Source of the DNA: Acidobacteriota bacterium
Lineage (GTDB): Bacteria; Acidobacteriota; Vicinamibacteria; Vicinamibacterales; UBA2999
Assembly (NCBI GenBank): GCA_030650395.1
Contig: JAUSDY010000074.1
Coordinates: 62,001-126,000, forward strand
Reading direction: 5' to 3'
Length of the DNA: 64,000 nt
Part shown: positions 42,417-50,692 of the stretch, piece by piece
How positions within the stretch are numbered: the stretch's first letter is position 1
How the letters are laid out: each line of letters begins with the position of its first letter
Notes under the pieces: model-generated
What the model saw: the letters and a program-made list of their open reading frames with translations, nothing else
What the model was told of the DNA's origin: nothing
Database searches by the model: none
Made by a program: the position numbers and the translations under genes

Positions 42417-42503
42417 GACAAACCTAAAGGTTTGTCCCCACCTGTCTCATGGGGCGGTTTGTCCCCACGGACAAACCTAAAGGTTTGTCCCCACCTGTCT
42501 CAT
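42417..42503. repeat. Tandem ACAAACCTAAAGGTTTGT palindromes
   Basis: Two nearly identical units of ACAAACCTAAAGGTTTGTCC followed by CCACCTGTCTCATGG, between the M28 peptidase and the ankyrin gene. The peptidase stop is at 42500-42502. Confidence 0.92.
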
Positions 42504-43501
42504 GGCGTGATCGACTTGTCTAGTTGCACGATCGCCTCGAGCACGGTCTCGGCGACATCCACGAAAAAGCCGCGATCGATCTTGTCGGCCGTGTCCGTCG
42601 GCTTGTGATAGTCGGCGTGATCCTCCACGCCGAAGTAGACAAACGGAATCTTCGCGGCATGGAACGGTCCGTGATCGGACTGGTTGGTCCAGTCCTCCAC
42701 CCCGCCAGCGACCGGCATCGGCTTGTCGTGGCCGAACAGCACCGTCACCGGCGCACGCTTCGCCACGCCATCCAGCGGCGGCCTGAGCTGCGGCCACGGG
42801 TAGGTGCCGGCAATGAAGATCTCGCGCTTGTCGTTGCGACTCACCATGTCGAGATTGACGTTGAGGGCGATGCGATCCTTCGCTACCGGCGGCGCGATCA
42901 TGAACGCCTTCGCGCCCTGCAGCCCCGCCTCTTCGGCGTCGAAGGCTGCAAACACGACGGAGCGGTGCAACGGCGTCTTCTGGCAGTACTCGGCAACCGC
43001 AAGCATCACCGCGACCCCTGATGCGTTGTCGTCGGCGCCCGGAAATAACACGCCGTTGCGGATCCCGAGGTGGTCGTAATGCGCCGACACCACGAACATC
43101 GGCGCCTTCGGATCGGTGCCCAGGCACAGGCCGAGCAGATTGGCGCCTTCGCCCTCGACCCGTCCGTTGACCGACATGCGCGTGAACTTGAATGGAAACT
43201 CGTAACTGCCGGAGACGGGCTGAAGGCCAATCGCCTTGATGCGCTCCAGGATCCAGGCGCGGGCGGCGACGCCGCCAGGCGATCCGGCGGCGCGGCCCTC
43301 GAAGCGCGGATCCGCGAGGGTTTGCACCGTGGCCATCAGCCGGTCGCTGTCGATGCGAAGCGACGCCGGCCTCGACGTCACCTGCGCGCGGGATTCGCGC
43401 TGCGCATCGCTGCGGCGCGCCTCGAAGCGCCCCGCCACCTGGAACCAGATGACGGCGGTCGCCACCACGCTCAGGCCTATTACTCTCCGGGTTTTCATCA
43501 C
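42500..43501 (-). CDS. M28-family zinc peptidase
   Basis: 333 residues. Membrane anchor or signal (residues 6-23), then the two-zinc aminopeptidase fold: 'VVSAHYDHLGIR' (His), 'GADDNASGVAVMLAVAE' (bridging Asp), 'FDAEEAGLQGA' (Glu-Glu), 'LNVNLDMVSRND' (Asp) and 'DHADYHKPTDTAD' (His). All ligands are in place. A periplasmic peptidase is expected. It starts by ATGA overlap with the acetyltransferase gene upstream. Confidence 0.93.
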   Translation of the reverse strand: MMKTRRVIGLSVVATAVIWFQVAGRFEARRSDAQRESRAQVTSRPASLRIDSDRLMATVQTLADPRFEGRAAGSPGGVAARAWILERIKAIGLQPVSGSYEFPFKFTRMSVNGRVEGEGANLLGLCLGTDPKAPMFVVSAHYDHLGIRNGVLFPGADDNASGVAVMLAVAEYCQKTPLHRSVVFAAFDAEEAGLQGAKAFMIAPPVAKDRIALNVNLDMVSRNDKREIFIAGTYPWPQLRPPLDGVAKRAPVTVLFGHDKPMPVAGGVEDWTNQSDHGPFHAAKIPFVYFGVEDHADYHKPTDTADKIDRGFFVDVAETVLEAIVQLDKSITP

Positions 43502-44007
43502 AGCTTCGCTTCCATGACCAGATCGCGTTGCGGATCGGTGCCGAACAAGAATACGTGGTCGCCGACGTCAACAAAACCACATTTCCGGTAGAACGCCTGG
43601 GCTCGGGGATTCTGATCCCACACGCCCAGCCACAGCGTGGTGGCGCCGCGAGCGGCGGCCTCGGCGCGGACCCTATCCATCAACACCTGCGCGATCCCTT
43701 GTCCGTGCCACTGGCGAAGCACGTAGAACCGCCACAGTTCGATTGCACGGGCTCCGGCCACACACTCGGGCACCTCGCCCTCACGCACTTGCGCGTAGCC
43801 GACCGCCTGGCCGTCCACCTCCACGAGCAGCGTGACGATGTGCGAATCGGCCAGTTCGGCGGCCTGCTGCGCGACGCCGTAGGCGCGCTCGAGGTGATTG
43901 GCCATGTCGCCGGCGTCATTCGTGGCGGCGAAGGTGTCGAAGAAGGTCTGCCTGGCGAGCGCCGCCAGCAACGGCGCATCGGACGCCACACCGTGACGAA
44001 TCTTCAT
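43498..44007 (-). CDS. GNAT-family N-acetyltransferase
   Basis: 169 residues from the ATG at 44007. Acetyl-CoA site: 'ELWRFYVLRQWHGQGIAQVL' (the Q/R-x-x-G-x-G/A loop as QWHGQGIA), then 'LGVWDQNPRAQAFYRKCGFV'. The substrate is unknown. It is coupled to the M28 peptidase gene. A very long open frame that continues upstream on the same strand is antisense to the permease gene and is not coding. Confidence 0.92.
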   Translation of the reverse strand: MKIRHGVASDAPLLAALARQTFFDTFAATNDAGDMANHLERAYGVAQQAAELADSHIVTLLVEVDGQAVGYAQVREGEVPECVAGARAIELWRFYVLRQWHGQGIAQVLMDRVRAEAAARGATTLWLGVWDQNPRAQAFYRKCGFVDVGDHVFLFGTDPQRDLVMEAKL

Positions 44008-44109
44008 CGACCGAATCGTAACCCGATGGGAACCTTGATGGCCGTCCGGCCGTAATTGGTGTCTAACGCCCTCAAGGTCTCTAAAGGGAGAAATAGGGAG
44101 AACTGCGTC

Positions 44110-46569
44110 ATGGGATTGTGGGAAGACGTCCGCTTTGCCGCCCGCCTGCTGGTGAAGGACAAGTGGTTCACCCTGGTGGCCGCGATCGCGCTGGCGCTCG
44201 GCATCGGCGTCAATACCACGGTGTTCACCTTCGTGAACGCGGTGCTGATCCGCGGCCTTCCCATCGAAGATCCCGATCAGGTCATGGCGCTCGATTCCCG
44301 CGATCCGGTGCGCAATCGCCAAATGGGCGTCTCGTACCTGGATTACCGCGACTGGAAGGATTCGGCTCGCACCTTCGAGTCGCTGGCCGCTTTCACCGGT
44401 AACACCGCGAACGTCAGCGACGAAGGCAAGCTGCCCGAGCGCTACAGCGGCGCGTTCGTCACGGCCAACACCTTTCACATCATGCGGCAGCGGCCCATCC
44501 TCGGCCGCGACTTCCTGCCCGAAGACGATCGCCCCGGCGCCCAGGCGGTCGTACTGCTCGGCCACGGCGTCTGGCAGAACCGCTACGGGCTCGATCCGAG
44601 CGTCGTCGGCCGAACCGTGCGGATCAACGACGTTCCGTCGGTCGTCATCGGCGTCATGCCGGAAGGGTTCAAGTTTCCACAGAACGCGGATCTCTGGCAG
44701 CCCCTCGCGGTCATCGTCGGCGTGCAGGAGCAGAAGCGCAACGCGCGCGGACTCCAGGTCTTCGGCCGCCTCGCCACCGGCGTGACGCGCGATCAGGCCC
44801 AGGCCGAATTGATCAACGTTGGCCAGAAGCTCACGGCCGACTACCCCGACACCAACAAGGACGTGCAGCCGAGAATCCAGACGTTCAATGAAAGCCAGAA
44901 CGGCGGGCCGATCCGCATCGTGTTCCTGTCGCTGATGGGGGCCGTCGGCTTCGTGCAGCTGATCGCGTGCGCCAACGTCGCCAACCTCCTGCTGGCACGA
45001 TCGACCCAGCGCGCCCGCGAGATTTCGGTGCGCATCTCGCTTGGCGCGACGCGGTGGCGGGTGATCCGCCAGCTGCTGATCGAGAGCGTGCTGCTGGCTC
45101 TGATCAGCGGCGTCATCGGCCTCGCCATCTCGCTGGTCGGCATCCGGCTGTTCGACCAGGCCACGCAGGACGTCGGCCGGCCGTACTGGATCCAATTCAC
45201 GATGGACCGCGCGGTGTTCGGCTACCTGGCCGCGATCTGCCTGGGCACCGGCGTGATCTTCGGGTTGGCCCCCGCGCTCCACGTCTCGAAGACCGACGTG
45301 AACGAGGTGTTGAAAGAAGGCGGGCGATCGGGCACCGCCGGCATTCGCGCGCGCCGCTGGACCAGCTCCCTGATCGTCGCCGAGCTTGCGCTCACCCTCG
45401 TCTTGCTCGCGGGCGCGGGCTTCATGATGCGCAACTTCCTGACCATGTACAGCATGGATCTGGGGATGGACACGTCGAAGCTGCTGGTGATGCGGCTGGC
45501 GCTGCCCGAACGCAAGTACCCGGCACTCGAACAGCGCCTGGCGTTCTATCAGCAGATCGAGGAGCGGTTGAAGGCGAACCCGCGCATCGAGGCCGTGACG
45601 ATCACGAGCAACCCGCCGATGCAGGGCGGCTTCATGCGGCGCCTGACGCTCGACGGCAAGCCGCTCGAGCAGGGCCAGCAGGCGCCCGAAGTCACGATGC
45701 TGACGATCGATCCGCGTTACTTCGACACCGTCGGCCTGCCGCTCATCCGCGGCCGCGGCCTCACCGATGAAGACGGCATGATCGGGCGCGAGAGCGCGGT
45801 CATCAACCAGCAGTTCGCCAGGCTGCATTTTCCCAATGAGGATCCGATCGGCCGCCGGATTGTGCTCAACATGGATCTGCAGGGCGGCGCGGCGCCAACC
45901 AACGGCATACCCACGTCGCTGACCGCCACCGTGGTCGGCATCGCACCCAACGTGCGGCAGCGCAATTTCCAGCAAGCGGAGACGGACGCTGTCGCCTATC
46001 TGCCTTTCCGGACGGATCCACGCGCGTTCATGACGCTGCTGGTCCGCAGCCAGGGCGACCCGAACGCGATGTCGCCGATCCTGCGCGAAGAAGTGCGCGC
46101 CATCGATGCCGACCTGCCGCTCTTCGGCATCAGGACGATGGATCAGGAGCTGGCGCAGGCGCGATGGCCATTCCGCATCTTCGGGACGATGTTTTCGATC
46201 TTCGCGTTCATCGCGCTGGCGCTGTCGGCGGTCGGGCTCTACGCGGTGACCGCCTATTCGGTGACGCAGCGCACGCAGGAGATCGGCGTGCGCATGGCGC
46301 TTGGCGCGCAAGGCAACCAGGTGGCCTGGCTGTTCCTGAAGCGATCGTTCATCCAACTGGCGATCGGGTTGACGCTGGGCATCGCGGGCGCGTTCGGCGT
46401 CGGCCAGTTGTTCGCGAGTACTCAGCTGTTGGTTCAGACGAGCTCGCGCGATCCGATCACGATCGGAGGCATCGCGATGCTGTTGGCGGTCGTCGCGGTC
46501 GCGGCATGCCTGTGGCCGGCGCGCCGGGCGACGCGGCTTGACCCGCTCGTTGCGTTGCGTCGTGATTGA
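44110..46569 (+). CDS. ABC transporter permease, MacB/FtsX-like (acidobacterial orphan type)
   Basis: 819 residues from the ATG at 44110 (GGGAG upstream). It has two copies of a MacB_PCD periplasmic domain plus FtsX three-helix core. Typical start 'LWEDVRFAARLLVKDKWFTL' and 'ALALGIGVNTTVFTFVNAVL'; 'ANVANLLLARSTQRAREISV' begins the first FtsX core and 'RTQEIGVRMALGAQGNQVAW' the second. These duplicated permeases are highly multiplied in Acidobacteria and stand without an ATPase gene, as here. The exported substrate is unknown. Confidence 0.93.
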   Translation: MGLWEDVRFAARLLVKDKWFTLVAAIALALGIGVNTTVFTFVNAVLIRGLPIEDPDQVMALDSRDPVRNRQMGVSYLDYRDWKDSARTFESLAAFTGNTANVSDEGKLPERYSGAFVTANTFHIMRQRPILGRDFLPEDDRPGAQAVVLLGHGVWQNRYGLDPSVVGRTVRINDVPSVVIGVMPEGFKFPQNADLWQPLAVIVGVQEQKRNARGLQVFGRLATGVTRDQAQAELINVGQKLTADYPDTNKDVQPRIQTFNESQNGGPIRIVFLSLMGAVGFVQLIACANVANLLLARSTQRAREISVRISLGATRWRVIRQLLIESVLLALISGVIGLAISLVGIRLFDQATQDVGRPYWIQFTMDRAVFGYLAAICLGTGVIFGLAPALHVSKTDVNEVLKEGGRSGTAGIRARRWTSSLIVAELALTLVLLAGAGFMMRNFLTMYSMDLGMDTSKLLVMRLALPERKYPALEQRLAFYQQIEERLKANPRIEAVTITSNPPMQGGFMRRLTLDGKPLEQGQQAPEVTMLTIDPRYFDTVGLPLIRGRGLTDEDGMIGRESAVINQQFARLHFPNEDPIGRRIVLNMDLQGGAAPTNGIPTSLTATVVGIAPNVRQRNFQQAETDAVAYLPFRTDPRAFMTLLVRSQGDPNAMSPILREEVRAIDADLPLFGIRTMDQELAQARWPFRIFGTMFSIFAFIALALSAVGLYAVTAYSVTQRTQEIGVRMALGAQGNQVAWLFLKRSFIQLAIGLTLGIAGAFGVGQLFASTQLLVQTSSRDPITIGGIAMLLAVVAVAACLWPARRATRLDPLVALRRD

Positions 46570-46585
46570 TCGCGCGTGGCGTCCA

Positions 46586-46654
46586 TCGCGGAACTAAAGT
46601 TCCGCGCTACGGGGTTCTGAGGTTTCGATGTAGCGCGGAACTTTAGTTCCGCGA
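46586..46654. repeat. Perfect 25-bp inverted repeat between convergent genes
   Basis: The left arm (46586-46610, TCGCGGAACTAAAGTTCCGC...) and right arm (46630-46654) are exact reverse complements, and each arm is itself a palindrome. The qhpE stop TAA (46643-46645) is within the right arm. It may terminate transcription from both sides. Confidence 0.93.
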
Positions 46655-47401
46655 TCCAACCGCGCGCATCAGCCGCTCGGCGGGAGACTCGTTGCCAGAC
46701 TCCAGCGCGAGCAAGCCGGCAAGCACCCCGGTGGCGTTGGCGACTGCGAAGCTCAGGCCTTTCAGATTCTTATCCGGAGGAACACCCGGGATTGGTCGCG
46801 GAAAGCCCGAGGCCTGAAAAGTCACAGAGCCGTCCGCTCCGAATATGACGTGCGCCTCTTCGCGCGGGATCGACCAATCGAGCGAGACGCTCCACACTCC
46901 GGGCAGCGATCCGGGCAGCCAGCGTCCGCCTCCGCTCGCACGGATTCCGGCGAGCTTCGGCGAGACCTCGCCGTAGCGGCCTTCGGCCGCGAAGGCGGGA
47001 GCGCCGTTTTCAGGACCGGCGGCGATCACAATCGCGCCGGCGGCTCGAAGCTTCCGAACGACATCAGCAAGCGCCGGCTCGTGATCAGTGTTGAGCGTGC
47101 CGAGGCTGAGATTGACGAGGTGCGCGCCTTCACGGAGCGCCCACTCGCAGGCCGCGACCAGCGCCACGCCAGTTGCCGCGAGCTCGCGATCGAAGACCTT
47201 GACGGCGAGGATCTGCGCGTCGGGCGCTTTCTCGCGAATGACGGCGGCGACCGCCGTGCCGTGCCCGAGCCGATCGACATAGTCGTCGTGCTCGTGCCCC
47301 TCTGAATCGATGCCAACTCCGCCGGCAACGCCGTTGACATGCGGATGCGATGCGTGCACGCCGCTATCGATGATGGCCACGCGTACGGCGCCGGCGGTCA
47401 C
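46643..47401 (-). CDS. qhpE: QHNDH gamma-subunit leader peptidase, subtilisin-like (QhpE)
   Basis: 252 residues with no export signal. Catalytic triad visible: D12 in 'IIDSGVH', H47 in 'RLGHGTAVAAV' and S217 in 'GLSFAVANATG' (in place of GTSxAxP). Established work on Paracoccus shows QhpE is a cytoplasmic subtilisin-like protease that removes the leader of the crosslinked gamma subunit before export. The small size and position after the exporter gene fit this. It starts by ATGA overlap with qhpF. The final residues and stop come from a palindromic repeat. Confidence 0.9.
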   Translation of the reverse strand: MTAGAVRVAIIDSGVHASHPHVNGVAGGVGIDSEGHEHDDYVDRLGHGTAVAAVIREKAPDAQILAVKVFDRELAATGVALVAACEWALREGAHLVNLSLGTLNTDHEPALADVVRKLRAAGAIVIAAGPENGAPAFAAEGRYGEVSPKLAGIRASGGGRWLPGSLPGVWSVSLDWSIPREEAHVIFGADGSVTFQASGFPRPIPGVPPDKNLKGLSFAVANATGVLAGLLALESGNESPAERLMRAVGSRN

Positions 47402-49125
47402 GCCCCGACGCTCGACGGGCGATCGATCTCGAAGAGCGTCGCGAACACGCCAGGCCGCGCCGCCAGCTCGTGCGGCCGCCCTTCGTCGACGACCCTCGCG
47501 CCATCGAGCACCACCACGTAATCCGCGGCCATCGCCAGCTCGCGCCGGTGCGTGATGAGAATCGTCGTCCGGCCGCGCATCACGGCTTGATAGCCGTCGA
47601 TCACCTGGCGCTGCGCCAGCGCATCAAGCGCCGCGGTGGGTTCGTCGAGCACGAGCACCGCGGGGTCGGCGAGAAACGCGCGGGCCAGCGCGATGCGCTG
47701 CCGCTCACCCGCCGACACCGCCAGGCCGCGCTCGCCGACGAGCGTCTGGTAGCCGTGCGGCAACGCGTCGACAAAGCGCGCGATGCCCGCGGCTTCGGCG
47801 GCCCGCCGCACCTCGGCATCACTCGCCTCCGGCCTGACGTAGCGGATGTTCTCGGCCACGGTCGCGTGCAGCAGCGTGGGTTCCTGCTCGACCAGCACGA
47901 CATGCCGTCGCAGATCGTCGAGCTTCAGCGTGCGCAGATCGTGGCCGTCGAGGCGGACGACGCCGCTGTCGGGGTCGAGCATGCGCGTCACCAGGTAGGC
48001 GATGGTGGACTTGCCGACACCGCTGCCGCCCACGAGCGCCACCGTCGTGCCGCGGCGCGCCACGAACGACACGGCGTCGAGCACGCGCAGATCTCTCTCG
48101 GTGGTGAGCGTCACCGACTCGCAAACAATGTCGCCACGCACGGACGGCAATGCCGTCGCATCCGGCGACTCGATCACGTCGACGGGGGCGTCGAGGATCT
48201 CGCGGACGCGGGCCCAGGAGACGCGCGCGGTGGCGAGGCTGGCATACAACCCCATCAGCGCCTGCGCCGGCGCGAAGACGCGCATCTGGTACGCGAGGAA
48301 CGCGCCCAGCGTGCCGAGCGTGAGCGTGCCGTCGATCACGCGCCAGCCGCCGTAGAAGAACGCGATCGACGAACCGATCGACAGCAGCGTGCCCGGCAGG
48401 CCGCCGGCGAAATACGTGACGCGCTGCATCTTCATCAACGCGTCGATGAAGCGGCCGTTCAGGCCGCGAAACCGCGCCCGCTCGCGCCCTTGCGCATTGG
48501 CCGCCACGACCATCGACATCGCTTGCAGTGTTTCGATCAGGAAGCTGCCGATGTCGGCGCTCCGCTGGCGCAGCTCCGCGACGCGGCCTTCGAGGCGGCG
48601 GCGATAGAACCCGAGCGCCAGCAGGCTGAGCGGCATCGGCGCCAGCGCGACGAGCGACAGCCGCCAGTCGAGCCAGACCATCATCACGAGGCTGCCGGCC
48701 AGGAACAGCACGTTGCCGACCCACGCCAGCGCCGCTTCCGCCGCGACCCGCTGGATCTCGCTGATGTCGTTGTTGAGGCGCGAGACGATGTCGCCGAGCC
48801 GCGTGCGCGCGAAGAAACGGGGCGACAGCCGCTGCAGATGTTCGTACACCGACAACCGCATGTCGAACAGGATCTCCGCCGAGACGCGCGTGTAACGAAG
48901 CCCGCTCACGACGTTGAGGAGGAAGCCGAACAGGCCAAGCGCGATGAACCAGCCGACCATGCGGCGCAAGGCGTCGAGATCGCGGCCGATCAGCGCGGTG
49001 TCGATCAGGTCCTTCGAGAGGTAGGGAATCGCTAACGTCGTCGCGGTGCTGATCAGGCTGATCAGCAGCACGAGCACCAGGCGCCGCCAGTACGGAACGA
49101 GATAGGCGAACGCGCGGCGGTCCAT
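47398..49125 (-). CDS. qhpF: ABC exporter of the QHNDH gamma subunit (QhpF)
   Basis: 575 residues, six transmembrane helices followed by an ATPase domain. Walker A 'VGGSGVGKST', signature 'AVSAGERQRIALARAF' (the usual LSGGQ is VSAGE), Walker B 'AVLVLDEPTAALD'. No peptidase domain, consistent with cleavage by the separate QhpE. In known systems QhpF moves the processed gamma subunit to the periplasm. It is the sixth gene of the qhp run, 44 bases after qhpB; that gap holds AAAGTTG and ACTTCTC arrays. Confidence 0.9.
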   Translation of the reverse strand: MDRRAFAYLVPYWRRLVLVLLISLISTATTLAIPYLSKDLIDTALIGRDLDALRRMVGWFIALGLFGFLLNVVSGLRYTRVSAEILFDMRLSVYEHLQRLSPRFFARTRLGDIVSRLNNDISEIQRVAAEAALAWVGNVLFLAGSLVMMVWLDWRLSLVALAPMPLSLLALGFYRRRLEGRVAELRQRSADIGSFLIETLQAMSMVVAANAQGRERARFRGLNGRFIDALMKMQRVTYFAGGLPGTLLSIGSSIAFFYGGWRVIDGTLTLGTLGAFLAYQMRVFAPAQALMGLYASLATARVSWARVREILDAPVDVIESPDATALPSVRGDIVCESVTLTTERDLRVLDAVSFVARRGTTVALVGGSGVGKSTIAYLVTRMLDPDSGVVRLDGHDLRTLKLDDLRRHVVLVEQEPTLLHATVAENIRYVRPEASDAEVRRAAEAAGIARFVDALPHGYQTLVGERGLAVSAGERQRIALARAFLADPAVLVLDEPTAALDALAQRQVIDGYQAVMRGRTTILITHRRELAMAADYVVVLDGARVVDEGRPHELAARPGVFATLFEIDRPSSVGA

Positions 49126-49131
49126 CGGTGA

Positions 49132-49200
49132 CAGTTGAAAGTTGAAAGTTGAAAGTTAGAAAATACTTCTCACTTCTCGCTTTTCACTTCTGACCTCTTC
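49132..49200. repeat. AAAGTTG array next to ACTTCTC array
   Basis: Four AAAGTTG units (49132-49158) then four ACTTCTC-type units (49164-49200). The end of qhpB ('RSEVKSEK' and its stop at 49170-49172) is encoded by the second array. Both words occur elsewhere in the window (18659, 10670). Confidence 0.9.
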
Positions 49201-50318
49201 GGAAGAACGAACAAGCCCGTCGTCTGATCCGCCGTCATCTCGATGGTGCGAAGCAGCTTGTAGGTGCCAGCTTCGTAGACATCGATAGTGGCGCCGGCCT
49301 GGAAGACGTAGAGCAGCTTGCCGTTCGACGAGACGCGCAGGCTCATGCGCGGTCGGCCGGCAAACTCGGTGCGGCCGATCAGCTTGCGCTGCTCGACGTC
49401 GAAGGCCCAGAACTCGTAGCGGCCGATTTGCTGCATCAGGCCGTAGCCGCGCTTGCGATCGGGTGCCATCGCGAAGCTGACGCCTTCGGCCGGCCCGATC
49501 GGCGTGAAGTCGACGGTCTTGGCCACGAGGTTGACGCGGCCGATGCCCATGATGCGGCGGTTCTGGACCGGATCCTGGGTGTTGAAGAGGCCGGTGAAGA
49601 ACCCGGGATCCTCGTTGAAGTCGTCCACCGATCCGAAGTTGATCCGCCCCATCCCCGACTCCAGCGGCCGGCTGAGCGCCCAGGTGTCGACTTCGGTGAA
49701 GTTCTGGGTCTCGAGAATCAGCACGTCATCGCCGAAGAAGTAGAGGAGCTTGCCGTCTGGCGAGAAGCGGATGTTGACGCCTTCGCGCTCTTCGCCGCGC
49801 GGCCACGGGATGGTGCGCGTGATCTTTTTCTGGGCGAGGTCGTACAACTGCAGGCTGATGTCGCCGATCTCCCAGCGATCGACGAGCTTGGTCGCCGAGC
49901 GGGTCAGCAGGATCAGGAACCGCTCGAGCGGGTCGACCTGCAAACCACGGATGCGCGTCTTCTTGTTGCCTTCGCTCAGCGTGAATGTGGAGAGGCTGGT
50001 GCGGGTCGCGATGTCGACCACTTCGATTTTTTCCAGGGTCGAGTCGAGCACGTAGAACTTGCTGCGGTTTTGCGACAGCGTCAGCGATCGCGGAATGCCG
50101 GTCTTGAGCGTGATGTCGCCGACCTTCTGCTCGGTGGCTTCATCGAAGATCTGGACCGTGCCAGCGTAGGTGCCGATGTAGAGCAAGTGGTCGCCGCCGG
50201 TCATGGCGAGACGCACGGGTTTTTGCGCGCCGACGACCACGACCGAGCACAAGACAGTAAGCAGCACTACGCGCGCTTGCCCTGAGCGACTCATGATGTG
50301 CCGGAGTCGAATGGGCAT
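49170..50318 (-). CDS. qhpB: Quinohemoprotein amine dehydrogenase beta subunit (QhpB)
   Basis: 382 residues from the ATG at 50318, which shares one base with the qhpC stop (TGATG); an ATG at 50294 is possible. Signal peptide to about 'VVVVGAQ'. Seven-bladed YVTN-type propeller: 'DHLLYIGTYAGTVQIFDEAT', 'SKFYVLDSTLEKIEVVDIAT', 'NIRFSPDGKLLYFFGDDVLI', 'GKLLYVFQAGATIDVYEAGT'. In the enzyme it packs against the alpha and gamma subunits and helps form the active site. The last eight residues derive from a repeat array. Confidence 0.92.
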   Translation of the reverse strand: MPIRLRHIMSRSGQARVVLLTVLCSVVVVGAQKPVRLAMTGGDHLLYIGTYAGTVQIFDEATEQKVGDITLKTGIPRSLTLSQNRSKFYVLDSTLEKIEVVDIATRTSLSTFTLSEGNKKTRIRGLQVDPLERFLILLTRSATKLVDRWEIGDISLQLYDLAQKKITRTIPWPRGEEREGVNIRFSPDGKLLYFFGDDVLILETQNFTEVDTWALSRPLESGMGRINFGSVDDFNEDPGFFTGLFNTQDPVQNRRIMGIGRVNLVAKTVDFTPIGPAEGVSFAMAPDRKRGYGLMQQIGRYEFWAFDVEQRKLIGRTEFAGRPRMSLRVSSNGKLLYVFQAGATIDVYEAGTYKLLRTIEMTADQTTGLFVLPKRSEVKSEK

Positions 50319-50692
50319 CACTTCTTCTCGTCGGGGAAGATGAGATCGATCTTGCGCCAGTCTTTCTGGGCGGCCGCGCACTTCGCGGTCCAGTCGGGCG
50401 CGTGATTGAGCTGATCGGGCACCTGCGCGGGCCAGAAACACCCCATGTGGCAATCGAACAGATCGCGCTCGACGGGCTGGCACAGCCCGGCGGTGCCGCC
50501 GTTGCGGTCGGCCTCCCATCCTGGCGAAAACACCAGCGAGCAGCCGTTGGGAATATGCGGCGGCTCCGGCTGCTGCGGCGGGCCTTGTTGCAGCGCTATC
50601 ACGTCTTTCGCGCCCTCCGGGCGCGAGGCGTCCGTTCCCGTCACTGCTTCCATTCGCGCGGCCTTGCGATTGATCGCCTTCAAATGTTTCAT
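50318..50692 (-). CDS. qhpC: Quinohemoprotein amine dehydrogenase gamma subunit precursor (QhpC)
   Basis: 124 residues. The catalytic peptide carries the CTQ cofactor and three thioether bridges. Residue pairs match the known spacing exactly: C51-E60 (9), C71-D77 (6), C85-D93 (8) for Cys-to-Glu/Asp thioethers, and C81-W87 (6) for the tryptophylquinone. Surrounding text is diagnostic: 'FSPGWEAD', 'GGTAGLCQPVERDLFDC', 'FWPAQV', 'QDWRKI'-like 'KDWRKIDLIFPDEKK'. Residues 1 to about 44 are a leader, longer than the 28 residues of Paracoccus. C105 has no partner in the known scheme. Start overlaps qhpD (ATGA). Confidence 0.95.
   Translation of the reverse strand: MKHLKAINRKAARMEAVTGTDASRPEGAKDVIALQQGPPQQPEPPHIPNGCSLVFSPGWEADRNGGTAGLCQPVERDLFDCHMGCFWPAQVPDQLNHAPDWTAKCAAAQKDWRKIDLIFPDEKK

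Noticed and set aside
43498..46356. Very long open frame (952 codons) on the minus strand
   Set aside because: Beyond the last 169 codons (a real acetyltransferase) it is antisense to the permease gene and reads as Arg/His/Asp-rich text typical of GC-rich shadow frames.
47470..49035. 521-codon open frame on the plus strand
   Set aside because: Antisense shadow of the qhpF ABC transporter, without any recognisable domain.
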